This document shows positions 1 to 8,569 of a stretch of DNA of 44,333 bases, piece after piece. The position numbers were made by a program, and so were the translations under genes. Each line of letters opens with the position of its first letter. Position 1 is the stretch's first letter. The DNA is from Clostridia bacterium. GTDB taxonomy: Bacteria; Bacillota; Clostridia; Oscillospirales; Acutalibacteraceae. The stretch covers positions 1-44,333 of the forward strand of contig JAFSYM010000116.1 of the NCBI GenBank assembly GCA_017450005.1. Direction: 5' to 3'. The notes beneath the pieces are model-generated. The model was given only the letters and a program-made list of their open reading frames with translations. It searched no databases and had not been told where the DNA came from.

Positions 1-115
1 ACACACCCTAAAGTGTGCTACAACCAAAAGTATTGCATTCACAAAAGGTTACATTAAGACGGCACAACAATACAGAGGCTTATGCCCCGATAATCGTTTG
101 CACCACATATTCAAT

Positions 116-148
116 TTAGGATGCAATTACCTCACAAAAGACTTTCAT
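116..148 (-). CDS. possible 10-codon leader peptide or start of a gene cut by the window edge
   Basis: A short ORF reads MKVFCEVIAS and then TAA. It has a strong Shine-Dalgarno (AAAGGAGA on the minus strand, about 157-165) eight bases before the ATG, and a good leftward promoter lies 49 bases further upstream. I do not recognise the peptide. It could be a regulatory leader peptide for a gene lying left of the window, or the start of a gene frameshifted after ten codons. Only 115 bases remain downstream, so the two cannot be separated here. Confidence 0.35.
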   Translation of the reverse strand: MKVFCEVIAS

Positions 149-196
149 ACAATTGTTCTCCTTTCAAAATCTGCTATTGCAGCTTTATTTACAAAT

Positions 197-225
197 ATTT
201 AAACATAGTTTTTTTCGGCTGTCAA
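197..225 (-). promoter_or_regulatory. sigma-A-type promoter reading leftward
   Basis: On the minus strand a perfect -35 (TTGACA, 220-225) is followed by a 17-base spacer and a -10 of TTAAAT (197-202). It would drive the 10-codon ORF at 116-148 and whatever lies left of the window. The rest of 1-380 shows AT-rich DNA with no convincing gene. Confidence 0.6.
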
Positions 226-380
226 CGTATTTTTCAGATGAATAGCGTTTTTATAATACCGCTCGCCCGATATGCCGTGAAAAGTATGGTTACCGTGACG
301 ATGCCTTCTTCTTTACACTGATTCGCTATCTCTCAATTCCTGCCGTTCGTTCTTCATCCCACAAAAATCCGTGAAGAACC

Positions 381-419
381 AAAAAAGAGGAACCCTTCTT
401 TCGGGAAGAGTTCCTCTTT
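381..419 (-). terminator. rho-independent terminator after mtaB
   Basis: On the minus strand the arms AAAGAGGAAC (410-419) and GTTCCTCTTT (384-393) enclose a GAAG/CTTC inner stem and are followed by a run of T. It lies 17 bases after the mtaB stop and closes that transcription unit. Confidence 0.85.
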
Positions 420-435
420 CGTTTTATAGATGCGT

Positions 436-1707
436 TTATTCCGTGATTGTCCCGATGCACTGCTCGCCGTCGGAACCGGTGATCCGCACGCGCACAAAGC
501 CCGTCTGCGGACAAGCGCCGTCAATACGCACGGGCGTATAGTTTGCCGTATAGCCGCTGCCGCTTTCCTCGAGCAGTACCTCGACGGTACGGCCGATCTG
601 CCGCGCAAGATAGGCGCTGCGCACCTCGTCCGTCGCAGCGGCCATTTCCGATGCGCGCCGCTCTTTGACGGCTTTCGCTACCTGATCGGGCATATCTGCC
701 GCGCGTGTGCCGGAACGCGGCGAATAGGGGAAGATGTGCGCGTTTTCAAAACCGATCTCCCGCGCGAAGATGAGCGACTGCATGTGGTCGTCCTCAGTTT
801 CTCCCGGAAAACCGACCATGATGTCCGTGCTCAGCGTACAGTCGGCGAAACGCGCGCGCAGTTTCCGGCAAAGCGCACGATACTCGTCGGCGGTGTAGTG
901 ACGGTTCATCCGCCGCAGCGTGCTGTCACAGCCGCTCTGCAGGGAAATGTGGAACTGCGGACACAGCTTTTCGCACTGCATGAGGCGATCGAGCAGGTCG
1001 TCCGTCAGGTGATCCGGTTCGAGCGATCCGAGCCGCACGCGCCGGATGCCGTCGCTTTCGGATGCGGCAAGCACCGCGTCGCACAGGTCTGCGCCGCTGT
1101 CGGCATAGGCGGAAAGATTGATGCCCACCAGCACGATCTCCCGGTAGCCCGCCTCACCCAGCGCGGCGGCCTCGGCGCGGATGTCGTCGATCTTCTTCGA
1201 TCGCACGCGGCCGCGCGCATACGGGATCGCGCAGTAGGCGCAGAAACGGTTGCACCCGTCCTCAATCTTGATCTCGGCTCGCGTGCGTCCGTAAAACCTG
1301 TGAATCATACAGGGCACAAAAGCGTCGCCGCTTTGGTGCGCCTCGGTCAGAATCAGCCGTGCATTGTCGCGGAAAAAACCGTCCAGCGCTTCAATCAAAC
1401 GCTCGTTACTGCGGTTTCCCAGCACGATATCCGCCTCAAGCAGCGCGGCGGCGTCCTCGGGATACGCCTGCGGCATGCAGCCGGTCAGCACAAGCACGGC
1501 GTGCGGATTCTGCCGCTTGAGCCGGCGCACGATCTGACGCGTTTTGCGGTCACTTTCGCTTGTGACAGTACAGGAGTTGACAACATACACGTCCGCAATT
1601 TCATTCGGTTCCACCAGTGTGTAGCCGTGCGCTGCGAGCGCTTCCGCCATGACCTGCGATTCATATTGATTGACTTTACATCCGAGTGTATACAGTGCAG
1701 CTTTCAT
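436..1707 (-). CDS. mtaB: tRNA t6A37 methylthiotransferase MtaB
   Basis: This radical SAM enzyme adds a methylthio group to N6-threonylcarbamoyladenosine at position 37 of ANN-decoding tRNAs. The product is about 423 aa. The N-terminal UPF0004 domain has the three Fe-S cysteines (TLGCKVN, VNSC, TGCM), and the radical SAM motif CNRFCAYC follows at about residues 152-159. The C-terminal ~60 residues fit a TRAM RNA-binding domain. The start MKAALYTLGC at 1707 matches family N-termini; an ATG four codons upstream (1719) is also possible. Neither has a clear Shine-Dalgarno. The gene lies downstream of the ireB unit, separated by a hairpin, and ends at a good terminator. Family assignment rests on the cysteine pattern and the KVNQYES signature typical of MtaB rather than MiaB or RimO. 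Confidence 0.93.
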   Translation of the reverse strand: MKAALYTLGCKVNQYESQVMAEALAAHGYTLVEPNEIADVYVVNSCTVTSESDRKTRQIVRRLKRQNPHAVLVLTGCMPQAYPEDAAALLEADIVLGNRSNERLIEALDGFFRDNARLILTEAHQSGDAFVPCMIHRFYGRTRAEIKIEDGCNRFCAYCAIPYARGRVRSKKIDDIRAEAAALGEAGYREIVLVGINLSAYADSGADLCDAVLAASESDGIRRVRLGSLEPDHLTDDLLDRLMQCEKLCPQFHISLQSGCDSTLRRMNRHYTADEYRALCRKLRARFADCTLSTDIMVGFPGETEDDHMQSLIFAREIGFENAHIFPYSPRSGTRAADMPDQVAKAVKERRASEMAAATDEVRSAYLARQIGRTVEVLLEESGSGYTANYTPVRIDGACPQTGFVRVRITGSDGEQCIGTITE

Positions 1708-1717
1708 ACATTTTTGC

Positions 1718-1731
1718 ATTTGACGTCAAAT
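1718..1731. promoter_or_regulatory. 14-bp perfect palindrome at the mtaB start
   Basis: ATTTGACGTCAAAT is a perfect palindrome that covers the upstream candidate ATG (1717-1719) of mtaB. It abuts the hairpin at 1732-1771. It could be an operator or a small mRNA hairpin at the ribosome entry site. No function is shown by the sequence alone. Confidence 0.35.
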
Positions 1732-1771
1732 AGGGGCTTTTCTTCCAAATGAATTGGGAAGAAGAACCCCT
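1732..1771 (-). terminator. long hairpin between the ireB unit and mtaB
   Basis: On the minus strand a stem of 15 pairs (one C-A mismatch, one G-T) begins AGGGG and ends CCCCT, with a 10-base loop. Only a short ATTT follows, so it is a weak or partial terminator, or an mRNA-stabilising structure, 12-25 bases before the mtaB start. Confidence 0.55.
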
Positions 1772-1817
1772 ACTTTCTTTGTGTGTTGTTCGTACTTTGC
1801 CGGGTACGGCGCGTATG

Positions 1818-2111
1818 TTATGCGTTCTTGCTCAGAGCGCGCTCAAGCCACACGGTGCCGATGTCCATGGCGTTGTAAAGACCGCGCTTCTCACCCTTTT
1901 TGATGATACGGTCACGCGGACGGGCGTCGGGATCGGTGGAGACGAGCTGCACCACAACGCGGTCGGCGATCTGCATATCGTGAAACTCTTTTGTGCCGGT
2001 GATCGTCAGAATCACAACGAAGGGATCGCGGGGGTCGCCGTAGTAGATCATGTTGTCCTTGCGCACAAGGGGCTTGCCCTTGTAGGTCAGGAAAGACTTT
2101 TTCTTAGCCAA
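1818..2111 (-). CDS. small conserved clostridial protein of unknown function
   Basis: A 97-aa, lysine-rich soluble protein starting MAKKKSFLTYKGKPLVR. It has no signal peptide or membrane segment. A core reads NMIYYGDPRDPFVVIL and the end reads AMDIGTVWLERAL. It follows ireB by 27 bases with an AGGA-type ribosome site just before the ATG, so the two are surely co-transcribed. From memory, similar proteins follow ireB in other clostridia, in the place where bacilli have ruvX. I know of no assigned function; a small beta-rich fold is only a guess from the sequence. Confidence 0.8.
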   Translation of the reverse strand: MAKKKSFLTYKGKPLVRKDNMIYYGDPRDPFVVILTITGTKEFHDMQIADRVVVQLVSTDPDARPRDRIIKKGEKRGLYNAMDIGTVWLERALSKNA

Positions 2112-2138
2112 ATTGATGCATCCTTTCTGTTCGTTGCC

Positions 2139-2390
2139 TTAGCTGTCCACGCCGAGGTATTCCTTGACGAGAATTTGCAGCAGTTCGTCGCGGTCGATAC
2201 GGCGCACAAGACTGCGCGCGTTGTTGTGCGTGGTGATATAGGTGGGATCCTCGGACAGAATATAGCCCACGAGCTGGCTGATCGGGTTGTAGCCTTTTTC
2301 GCGCAGCGCTTCGTAAATCGTTACCAGCGTGCGGCGCATTTCAGTCTCGTGTTCATCTTTCAGATTGAAGGAAATCGTCTTGTCTGTCAT
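2139..2390 (-). CDS. ireB: IreB family regulatory protein (UPF0297)
   Basis: This small protein belongs to the UPF0297/IreB family. The Enterococcus member is phosphorylated by the PASTA kinase IreK and negatively controls cephalosporin resistance. The sequence has the family hallmarks: FNLKDEHE near the N-terminus, [13 protein letters not shown]-like text (here [20 protein letters not shown]), [10 protein letters not shown], and the Arg-rich IDRDELL end. About 83 aa from the ATG at 2390, which has GAGGTG at good distance; a GTG three codons upstream (2399) overlaps that ribosome site and is less likely. Its own promoter lies at 2425-2453. The usual partners ruvX and DUF1292 are absent; a 97-aa unknown follows instead. 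Confidence 0.9.
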   Translation of the reverse strand: MTDKTISFNLKDEHETEMRRTLVTIYEALREKGYNPISQLVGYILSEDPTYITTHNNARSLVRRIDRDELLQILVKEYLGVDS

Positions 2391-2424
2391 AGAATTCACC
2401 TCATATAAAAGCTTTCACAAATAT

Positions 2425-2453
2425 ATTATACACCAAGCTACCCGCAAATACAA
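2425..2453 (-). promoter_or_regulatory. promoter for ireB
   Basis: On the minus strand TTGTAT (2448-2453), a 17-base spacer and a perfect TATAAT (2425-2430) precede ireB. It sits just after the pheT stop, with no clear pheT terminator between them, so readthrough from pheST is possible. Confidence 0.75.
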
Positions 2454-2483
2454 GTAAAACTTGAATTTTTTCTCTGCGGCCGC

Positions 2484-4859
2484 TTAGCTGCGCAGACGGA
2501 TGCCCAGCTTTTCGAGCGCAGCGATCGCGCGTTTGACCGCGGCGTCGGCTTCATCGTCCGTGAGCGTGCGTTCGGGAGAGCGCAGCGTCAGGTTGAAAGC
2601 GACGCTCTTCATGCCCTCGGCAATCTGGCTGCCTTCGTATACGTCGAACAGCAGGATCGACTCCAGAATCTGACCGACAGCGCCGGCAATCTCACGCTCG
2701 ATGCGCAGCACCGGAATATCACGCGCACAGACAAATGCCAGGTCGCGCGTGCTTGCCGGGAAGCGCGGCAGATGGCGGTAGACGCGCACAAGGTTGCTGA
2801 CCTTTTCAAACGTGCCAAAGTCCAGCTCCGCCACATAGGCGCGCGTGCCGATGCCGTAGTTCTCCAGCACGTCGGGATGTACTTCGCCCAGGAAACCCAA
2901 CTCCATGCCGTCGACAATCAGTTTCGCCGCACGGCCGGGATGCAGGAACGGGCAGTCATGTACAGGTTCTACGTCTGCGCCACGGATGCCTGCTTTCGCC
3001 AGCAGCGCTTCGACAGCGCCCTTGAGCGTGAAGAAATCGCAGTCGCCGTACATGCCCAGTGCAATCTTCGGCAGTTCATCCGGAAGTTCGCGGCCGTCGA
3101 CAGGGATATAGACCGTCGCCATCTCAAACAGGTACGCGCCCGGGCAGCGGTTGTTGTAGTTGCGCGCGAGCGTTTCCAGCATGGACGGCACGGTGATGGT
3201 GCGCATCACGCTGGTGTCCTCGCCCAGCGGATTGAGAATCGTCACGACGCGGCGCAGCGGACTGTCCGCCGGCAGACAGATTTTATCAAAATACTTGGGG
3301 CTGATGAAGGAATACGTCTGAATTTCGGAAAGGCCGGACGCAAGCAGCGAATCCTCGGCAAGATCGACCAGCTTCTGCGTGGGCGAGAGCTTGCCGGCGG
3401 TCGTGCTTGTGAACGGGCGGCTTTCGATATTCTCAAAGCCGTAGAAACGGGCAACTTCTTCGGCAACGTCAGCAGGATGCAGCACGTCCGCACGGAAAGA
3501 AGGCACATAAACAAGACCGTCCTTGACCTCAAATTCGAGCGATTCCAGAATGCGGATCTGCTCCTCGGCAGAAACGTGAATGCCGATGAATTCATTCGTC
3601 CAATCGGGCTTGAAGGGGACGGTCGTCACATCGTCGGACGTGCAGTCGCAGTCGACCACACCGTTCACGACGTCGCCCGCGTCGAGCAGCTGCACAAGCT
3701 CCAGCGCGCGGTCGAGCGAACGGCGGCAGCCCTTGGGATCGAGACCCTTTTCAAAGCGGCCGGAGGACTCGGTGCGCATGCCGAGCTTCTTGGCGGTCAG
3801 ACGCACGCTGGTGCCGCGGAAGCAGGCGGACTCGAACACAATCTCGGTCGTGTCGTCCATGATACCGCTGTATTCGCCGCCCATAACGCCGGCCACAGCG
3901 ACGGGCTTGCGTTCATCGGCAATGACGAGCATCGTTTCGTCAAGCGCGCGTTCCACGCCGTCGAGCGTTGTGATGCTCTCGCCCGCGGCAGCTTTACGCA
4001 CGTTGACCGTGCCGCCTTCCAGAAAGCGCAGGTCGAACGCGTGCATCGGCTGGCCGAATTCCAGCATGACGTAGTTGGTGATGTCGACGATATTGTTGAT
4101 CGGCCGCACGCCGCTTGCGCGCAGACGCTCGCGCATCCAGCGCGGCGAAGGCTTGACGCGCACGTTCTTGACCACGGCGCCCGCATAGCGGAAGCAGTTT
4201 TCACGGTCGAGGATGTTGACGCGCAGCAATTCGCGCACGTCGCCCTCACCGGGTTTTACCGAGGGGACGGGGACGCTGAACGGCAGATGGAAGCTCGCCG
4301 CAGCCTCACGCGCAAGTCCGATCACACTCAGACAGTCCGGACGGTTGGGCGTGATCTCGAATTCCGTCACCACGTCGTCCAGACCGATTGCCGTGCGGAT
4401 GTCGAGACCGAGCGTGCGGTCGCAGTCGTCGCCGAGTACAAAAATGCCGTTTTCAATCGCATAGGGGAAGTCATGCGCCGTCAGACCCAGCTCGCCCAGC
4501 GAGCAGAGCATGCCGCTGCTTTCCACACCGCGCAGTTTGCCCGCGCGGATCTCCTTGCCGCCGGCCACGACGGAGTCGTCGAGCGCGACAGGCACAACGT
4601 CGCCGGCCTTGAGATTCTGTGCGCCGGTGACGATCTGGAGCGTTTCGCTGCCCACGTCGACCTGACACACCCACAGGTGGTCGGAATCCGGGTGACGTTC
4701 GAGCGAGAGCACCTGACCGACGACTATGTTGCGCAGTCCTTCACCCTCGGTTTCGTAGCACTCGACCTTGGAGCCGGTCAGCGTCATGACGTCGGCAAAT
4801 TCTTTATCGGATGCCGTAACAGGCACATAGGCCTGCAGCCATTTTTTTGAAAGCTTCAT
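2484..4859 (-). CDS. pheT: phenylalanyl-tRNA synthetase beta subunit
   Basis: Beta chain of the (alpha-beta)2 PheRS that charges tRNA-Phe in the cytoplasm. At 791 aa it has the full bacterial length. Domain order: N-terminal B1 with MKLSKKWLQAYV, the EMAP/OB-type tRNA-binding domain (about 40-150, VGQVLSLERHPDSDHLWVC), B3/B4 editing region (about 210-390, with TPNRPDCLS just before), B5 (about 400-475), the catalytic-like core and the C-terminal anticodon-binding FDX-ACB domain (about 697-790, ending TLTDDEADAAVKR). It starts 12 bases after pheS and is controlled by the same T-box leader. Nothing is missing. Confidence 0.97.
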   Translation of the reverse strand: MKLSKKWLQAYVPVTASDKEFADVMTLTGSKVECYETEGEGLRNIVVGQVLSLERHPDSDHLWVCQVDVGSETLQIVTGAQNLKAGDVVPVALDDSVVAGGKEIRAGKLRGVESSGMLCSLGELGLTAHDFPYAIENGIFVLGDDCDRTLGLDIRTAIGLDDVVTEFEITPNRPDCLSVIGLAREAAASFHLPFSVPVPSVKPGEGDVRELLRVNILDRENCFRYAGAVVKNVRVKPSPRWMRERLRASGVRPINNIVDITNYVMLEFGQPMHAFDLRFLEGGTVNVRKAAAGESITTLDGVERALDETMLVIADERKPVAVAGVMGGEYSGIMDDTTEIVFESACFRGTSVRLTAKKLGMRTESSGRFEKGLDPKGCRRSLDRALELVQLLDAGDVVNGVVDCDCTSDDVTTVPFKPDWTNEFIGIHVSAEEQIRILESLEFEVKDGLVYVPSFRADVLHPADVAEEVARFYGFENIESRPFTSTTAGKLSPTQKLVDLAEDSLLASGLSEIQTYSFISPKYFDKICLPADSPLRRVVTILNPLGEDTSVMRTITVPSMLETLARNYNNRCPGAYLFEMATVYIPVDGRELPDELPKIALGMYGDCDFFTLKGAVEALLAKAGIRGADVEPVHDCPFLHPGRAAKLIVDGMELGFLGEVHPDVLENYGIGTRAYVAELDFGTFEKVSNLVRVYRHLPRFPASTRDLAFVCARDIPVLRIEREIAGAVGQILESILLFDVYEGSQIAEGMKSVAFNLTLRSPERTLTDDEADAAVKRAIAALEKLGIRLRS

Positions 4860-4871
4860 CGTAAACCCTCC

Positions 4872-5891
4872 TTAGAACTGGGACAGGAACCGCATGTCGT
4901 TCTCATAGAACAGACGCAGATCGTCGATGTGGAAGCGGAACATGGCAATGCGTTCAAGACCGATGCCGAATGCAAAACCGCTGTATTCGTCGGGATCGAC
5001 GCCGCCGTTGCGCAGCACCTGCGGGTGCACCATGCCGCCGCCGAGGATTTCGATCCAGCCCTCGTCCTTGCACATCGAGCAGCCCTTGCCGCCGCAGCGG
5101 AAGCACGACACGTCGACTTCGCACGACGGTTCGGTGAAGGGGAAGTGGTGCGGGCGCAGACGGATACGCGTCTGCTCGCCGAACAGTCCCTTGGCCAGCG
5201 TTTCCAGACAGGCCTTCAGATCGCCCATTGTGATGCCCTTGTCGACCACAAGACCCTCGATCTGGTGGAACAGCGGAGAGTGCGTCGCGTCCGCGGCGTC
5301 CGAACGGTACACGCGGCCGGGCGCAAGGATGCGGATGGGCGGCTTGTTCTGCTCCATGTAGCGGATCTGCATGGGCGAGGTCTGCGTGCGCAGCAGTACC
5401 TTATCGCTGATATAGAAGGTATCCTGCGTATCGCGCGCGGGATGCCCCTCGGGAATATTGAGCGCTTCAAAGTTATAGTAATCCAGTTCGACTTCCGGGC
5501 CGGACGCGATCTGGAACCCCATGCCGATGAATATTTCCTTCACTTCGTCGAGCACGATCGTGAGCGGATGCTTGTGCCCGCGGCGCGGCATGGAGCCGGG
5601 CATGGTCACGTCGATCGTTTCGGCGCGCAGCTTTAACTGCTTTTCCTTTTCCTTGAATGCCTGCGCGCGCTCGGCGATCAGGTTCTCGATGTATGCGCGC
5701 GCCTCGTTGGCGAGCTGTCCCATAACGGGACGGTCTTCGGCGGAGAGCTTGCCCATCTGTTTAAGGATGGCGGTCAGTTCGCCTTTTTTGCCGAGATACG
5801 CGACGCGCATTGCCTCGAGTTCTGCACGACCCGGTGCGGCTGCGATCCGCTCGGCAGCGGATGCTCTTAACGATTCCAGTTGCGCTTTCAT
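4872..5891 (-). CDS. pheS: phenylalanyl-tRNA synthetase alpha subunit
   Basis: Catalytic class II subunit of PheRS, 339 aa. The first ~85 residues are the basic coiled-coil that binds tRNA. The catalytic core has motif 2 around [10 protein letters not shown] and motif 3 in [12 protein letters not shown]. The cysteine-rich insert [12 protein letters not shown] before [13 protein letters not shown] is usual in the family. The ATG at 5891 has AGGAGG seven bases upstream. It is the first gene of pheST and directly follows the T-box antiterminator/terminator. Confidence 0.97.
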   Translation of the reverse strand: MKAQLESLRASAAERIAAAPGRAELEAMRVAYLGKKGELTAILKQMGKLSAEDRPVMGQLANEARAYIENLIAERAQAFKEKEKQLKLRAETIDVTMPGSMPRRGHKHPLTIVLDEVKEIFIGMGFQIASGPEVELDYYNFEALNIPEGHPARDTQDTFYISDKVLLRTQTSPMQIRYMEQNKPPIRILAPGRVYRSDAADATHSPLFHQIEGLVVDKGITMGDLKACLETLAKGLFGEQTRIRLRPHHFPFTEPSCEVDVSCFRCGGKGCSMCKDEGWIEILGGGMVHPQVLRNGGVDPDEYSGFAFGIGLERIAMFRFHIDDLRLFYENDMRFLSQF

Positions 5892-5902
5892 TGCAACGCC
5901 TC

Positions 5903-5944
5903 CTAATAAAAAATAAAACTTCGTCCCACATCTGCGGGACGAAG
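5903..5944 (-). terminator. T-box leader terminator upstream of pheS
   Basis: On the minus strand CTTCGTCCC and GGGACGAAG form a 9-bp perfect stem (5919-5944), followed by TTTTATTTTTT. The left arm competes with the antiterminator that contains the T-box sequence at 5952-5965. Confidence 0.92.
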
Positions 5945-6172
5945 ATCAACTCCGCGGTACCACCCGACATTTCCGCACGCATGCGGACACTCTGCGCGCA
6001 CAATGGCGCGACTGCCGATCACGGCGGCATGCCGTCACGCCCTACTGTGATTTCAGGCGCGCCGCTCCCAAGTGAACTTCAGCTCTGCGAAATGGCGGAC
6101 GCGCTTCCAGCCGCGACGCATCCTCTCTGCGCCTTTTCGTTGCAGGGCTTACTCTCTTGATCGTTGCGTTTA
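5905..6172 (-). promoter_or_regulatory. T-box riboswitch (tRNA-Phe) controlling pheST
   Basis: The minus strand carries the conserved T-box motif GGGTGGTACCGCGG at 5952-5965, just before the terminator hairpin. A GAGAGTA S-turn motif occurs near the start of Stem I (about 6149-6155). The likely specifier is TTC (Phe) at 6074-6076, in the context GAAGTTCACTTGGGAG. Uncharged tRNA-Phe would pair with the specifier and with the T-box bulge to stabilise the antiterminator and permit pheST transcription. The placement of the specifier is by pattern and was not folded. Confidence 0.93.
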
Positions 6173-6179
6173 CTTATCT

Positions 6180-6208
6180 ACTATATCATAAACTTTTGCG
6201 GTTTGCAA
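6180..6208 (-). promoter_or_regulatory. promoter for the pheST T-box leader
   Basis: On the minus strand TTGCAA (6203-6208), a 17-base spacer and TATAGT (6180-6185) precede the leader. The -35 is only about 19 bases past the stop of the upstream gene at 6227, and no separate terminator is visible there. Confidence 0.8.
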
Positions 6209-6226
6209 GCAAAAAATAATATATTC

Positions 6227-7369
6227 TTACGATTTATAACCGATCAGTTTGGCGACTTTGCTTTTGAGTACTTCCGTGTGTGTGGAATTGTAGCACTTGT
6301 TGTACAGATACTTGAATCCTCTGTGCGGGAGTGCTTTGAGGTATTTGTCCCTGCGCGGGAAGCGTTTGCGGCGCTCGCGCGACATCCTGTTGCGCTGCAG
6401 CGCTTTCTCCAAATCGACCGGCGTCAGAGAAAGCTCCGGCGCATTCTGCAGGAGCGCTTCGCCCTTTTCGGTATCGGACAAGACCACGGAGATGCCGCGG
6501 TCGTCGTTGAGCTGCGGCAGAACTTCGTCGATGCCCCAGAAATCGGCAATCGTCAGATCCGCTGCGATGTGCTGCTGCCGGAATCCGCAGCGGTAGCAGC
6601 ATTCGCGGATGCTGAAACCGTGCAGGAACATTTCCATATAAGGATTTTTTCTGAACTCGCAACGATAATCCGTGCCGTCGGAAAAACTGATTTTCAAGGC
6701 AAAATGATACCATCCGTCTGATTTGTCGCGGAAAGATACATCTTGCGGTTTTCCCTTGCGGAATGACTGCAAATACTTTTGCCAAAGCGCAGGCGAAGCC
6801 ACACCGCCGCAGATGAGGTCGATGGTATACAGGTTATCGTATTCATGTCCGAGATACTGCTTGAGACCGGCGATCTGGCAGGCCGTGCCTGTGAACAGAA
6901 CGGGTCTGCCGGCGTCCAGAAACTCTTTGGCTTTTATGAAGCTGTCGCGCGTATCGCTCTGCATATATTTGGAGCGGCAGAAAGCACGGGCGTCTTCTTC
7001 GGTCTCGGCGAAGGCGTGTTGCGCGAGGAAGTTTTCGTCGAACTCCACGCCGAATACAACGCCGTTCCGGCGCAGGATCTGCCGGGCAACGGGAAAGAAT
7101 ACACCGCCGGAGGAGGATGTGCTGCGCGTTTCTTCGTCCGTGTTCACCGCTGCATAGGCGCGCGGCGCATATGGATAATCAGCGGGATGCAGACCGGGGC
7201 AGGCTGCGGCACATTTCCCGCACTGCACGCAGGCGCTCTCGTCGAGATGCGGATAAAAAAAACCCTCCGCGTTCTTTTCCATGCGGATACAGTGCGCAGG
7301 ACAGATGCCCTCGCAGGCGCGGCATCCGTAGCACTGCAGGGGATCGAGGCTGGCAATGGTTTCAGGCAT
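6227..7369 (-). CDS. Fe-S protein, coenzyme F420 hydrogenase/dehydrogenase beta-subunit-like
   Basis: A 380-aa cytoplasmic Fe-S flavoprotein-type protein. Two ferredoxin-like cysteine motifs open it: CYGCRACEGICP (about residues 13-24) and CVQCGKCAAACP (about 47-58). These are followed by the FrhB N- and C-terminal domains, with SSGGVFFPVAR, FTGTACQIAGLK and a late cysteine group CCYRCGF. Members of this family in clostridia sit in surface-polysaccharide loci beside polysaccharide pyruvyl transferases; their reaction is not well established. Here its ATG overlaps the end of the pyruvyl transferase gene by eight bases, with GGAGA upstream, so the two are translationally coupled. Confidence 0.88.
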   Translation of the reverse strand: MPETIASLDPLQCYGCRACEGICPAHCIRMEKNAEGFFYPHLDESACVQCGKCAAACPGLHPADYPYAPRAYAAVNTDEETRSTSSSGGVFFPVARQILRRNGVVFGVEFDENFLAQHAFAETEEDARAFCRSKYMQSDTRDSFIKAKEFLDAGRPVLFTGTACQIAGLKQYLGHEYDNLYTIDLICGGVASPALWQKYLQSFRKGKPQDVSFRDKSDGWYHFALKISFSDGTDYRCEFRKNPYMEMFLHGFSIRECCYRCGFRQQHIAADLTIADFWGIDEVLPQLNDDRGISVVLSDTEKGEALLQNAPELSLTPVDLEKALQRNRMSRERRKRFPRRDKYLKALPHRGFKYLYNKCYNSTHTEVLKSKVAKLIGYKS

Positions 7370-8447
7370 GATCGTCGTCTCCTTTTAAAGCGTTTTGCAG
7401 ATAGTTCAGAGCGTGCCTGCGCTCCCGTTCGATGACTTCGTCAACCGACTCGTAGTCGCAGAAGAGAAAATGCTCTGCGGGTTCCTCGCTGTTGCCAATA
7501 GCCCAATCCGCGATGGAAAACAGGGAGAAAAGGTTTTCTATGCGTATATTCGTCGCCGAACGGTGCATTCTGGAGAACCAGCGCAGCGGCCGCTGAAAGA
7601 TGCAGGAGAAGGCGACGGCGTGGAAAGAATCGGTGATGGTCAGCGCACTGTTGGCCATGAGATACACGAATTCCTCCGGCCCGACGCCGAATCCGAGATC
7701 GCTGAACCCCTCTTTGAAAATGACGCCGTGCAGCCTGATTACACGCAGCCCCAGTTCTTCTGAGACGCGTTTCACATATGCTTCGGTTTGCGGCGGCAAA
7801 TCGCCCAGAAAATAGGTGAGAATGTATTTTTCACCCTTCGCGACAAAAGTCGGTTTATGCGCTATGGAGAGCCACTGCGAGCTCGTCAACAGGAACACGG
7901 GATCAATGGTCGTTTCGATTTTGTTCCGGCACAGCGGCTGCAGCAACTGCGCGCTGGATCGCTCGCGCACGGAAACGGCTTTCATTTCGTCCGCTTTTTC
8001 GGCTACATAACGCAACTGATCAGGTGTCAGATCGTTCGTACCGAGACTTGCCGAAAAGGCAATCCGCTTTTCCGGCGCGATGAACTGCGCAAAGTAAAAT
8101 GATCTTTCAAGTTGATCGTTGGAAGTGTTCCAGATCTGGTCGGAACCGCAAACGACTAGGTCATAATCGCTGAAACTGCCGTTCGGGTAAATATCTTTGG
8201 AAAAATGCATACGCTTACGCCTGAATCGGTCGAAAGAGATCGCACGACGCCCGGTGTTATACAAACCGCGTTTAAGCAAAATATTCAGTTTCAGTAACAG
8301 AATCTGTTTCGGTGAAGTCAGTATTCTTGAATGTTTCATTATGGTTTCCGGTTTGTGACCAAACGAAATCAGCGTCTGCTCGAGCGCAAAGTTCTGCAGC
8401 CGCTGTCCGTAATTCATGGATTCCGCGAAGGTGACGATTCCGATTCG
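7362..8447 (-). CDS. polysaccharide pyruvyl transferase family protein
   Basis: About 361 aa, PF04230-type (CsaB/WcaK-like) protein expected to transfer pyruvate from PEP to, or otherwise modify, a surface glycan sugar. Family features: N-terminal IGIVTFAESMNYGQRLQNFAL, VCGSDQIWNTSND in the middle, and the C-terminal DSFHAVAFSCIFQRP with the conserved histidine. I choose the GTG at 8447, because AGAGG lies about ten bases upstream and the family starts at this point; a TTG eleven codons upstream (8480) is the longest-ORF alternative. It forms an operon with the Fe-S protein gene downstream. No glycosyltransferases are present nearby, so the target glycan is unknown. Confidence 0.88.
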   Translation of the reverse strand, partial: RIGIVTFAESMNYGQRLQNFALEQTLISFGHKPETIMKHSRILTSPKQILLLKLNILLKRGLYNTGRRAISFDRFRRKRMHFSKDIYPNGSFSDYDLVVCGSDQIWNTSNDQLERSFYFAQFIAPEKRIAFSASLGTNDLTPDQLRYVAEKADEMKAVSVRERSSAQLLQPLCRNKIETTIDPVFLLTSSQWLSIAHKPTFVAKGEKYILTYFLGDLPPQTEAYVKRVSEELGLRVIRLHGVIFKEGFSDLGFGVGPEEFVYLMANSALTITDSFHAVAFSCIFQRPLRWFSRMHRSATNIRIENLFSLFSIADWAIGNSEEPAEHFLFCDYESVDEVIERERRHALNYLQNALKGDDDHA

Positions 8448-8480
8448 CACATCATCATATCCTCTCAAAAGTATAAGCAA

Positions 8481-8509
8481 AGTATATCATATGGAGAAAA
8501 GCTCCGCAA
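8481..8509 (-). promoter_or_regulatory. promoter for the pyruvyl transferase operon
   Basis: On the minus strand TTGCGG (8504-8509), 17 bases, then TATACT (8481-8486), about 33 bases before the GTG start. The interval 8510-8762 otherwise holds only this and a rightward promoter for the dockerin gene. Confidence 0.5.
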
Positions 8510-8569
8510 GAGTGTACGCAAAAATATCTTGGCTGTTTTGCTGTTTTTTGAAAAAATGTTTGAAAACAC

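Noticed and set aside
121-321. A 66-codon plus-strand frame at the left end
   Set aside because: No ribosome site, low-complexity aromatic composition, and it runs across a better supported leftward promoter.
2772-4850. A 692-codon plus-strand frame opposite pheT, and similar long frames opposite mtaB and pntB
   Set aside because: No ribosome site, no recognisable domain, and full overlap with well-identified genes.
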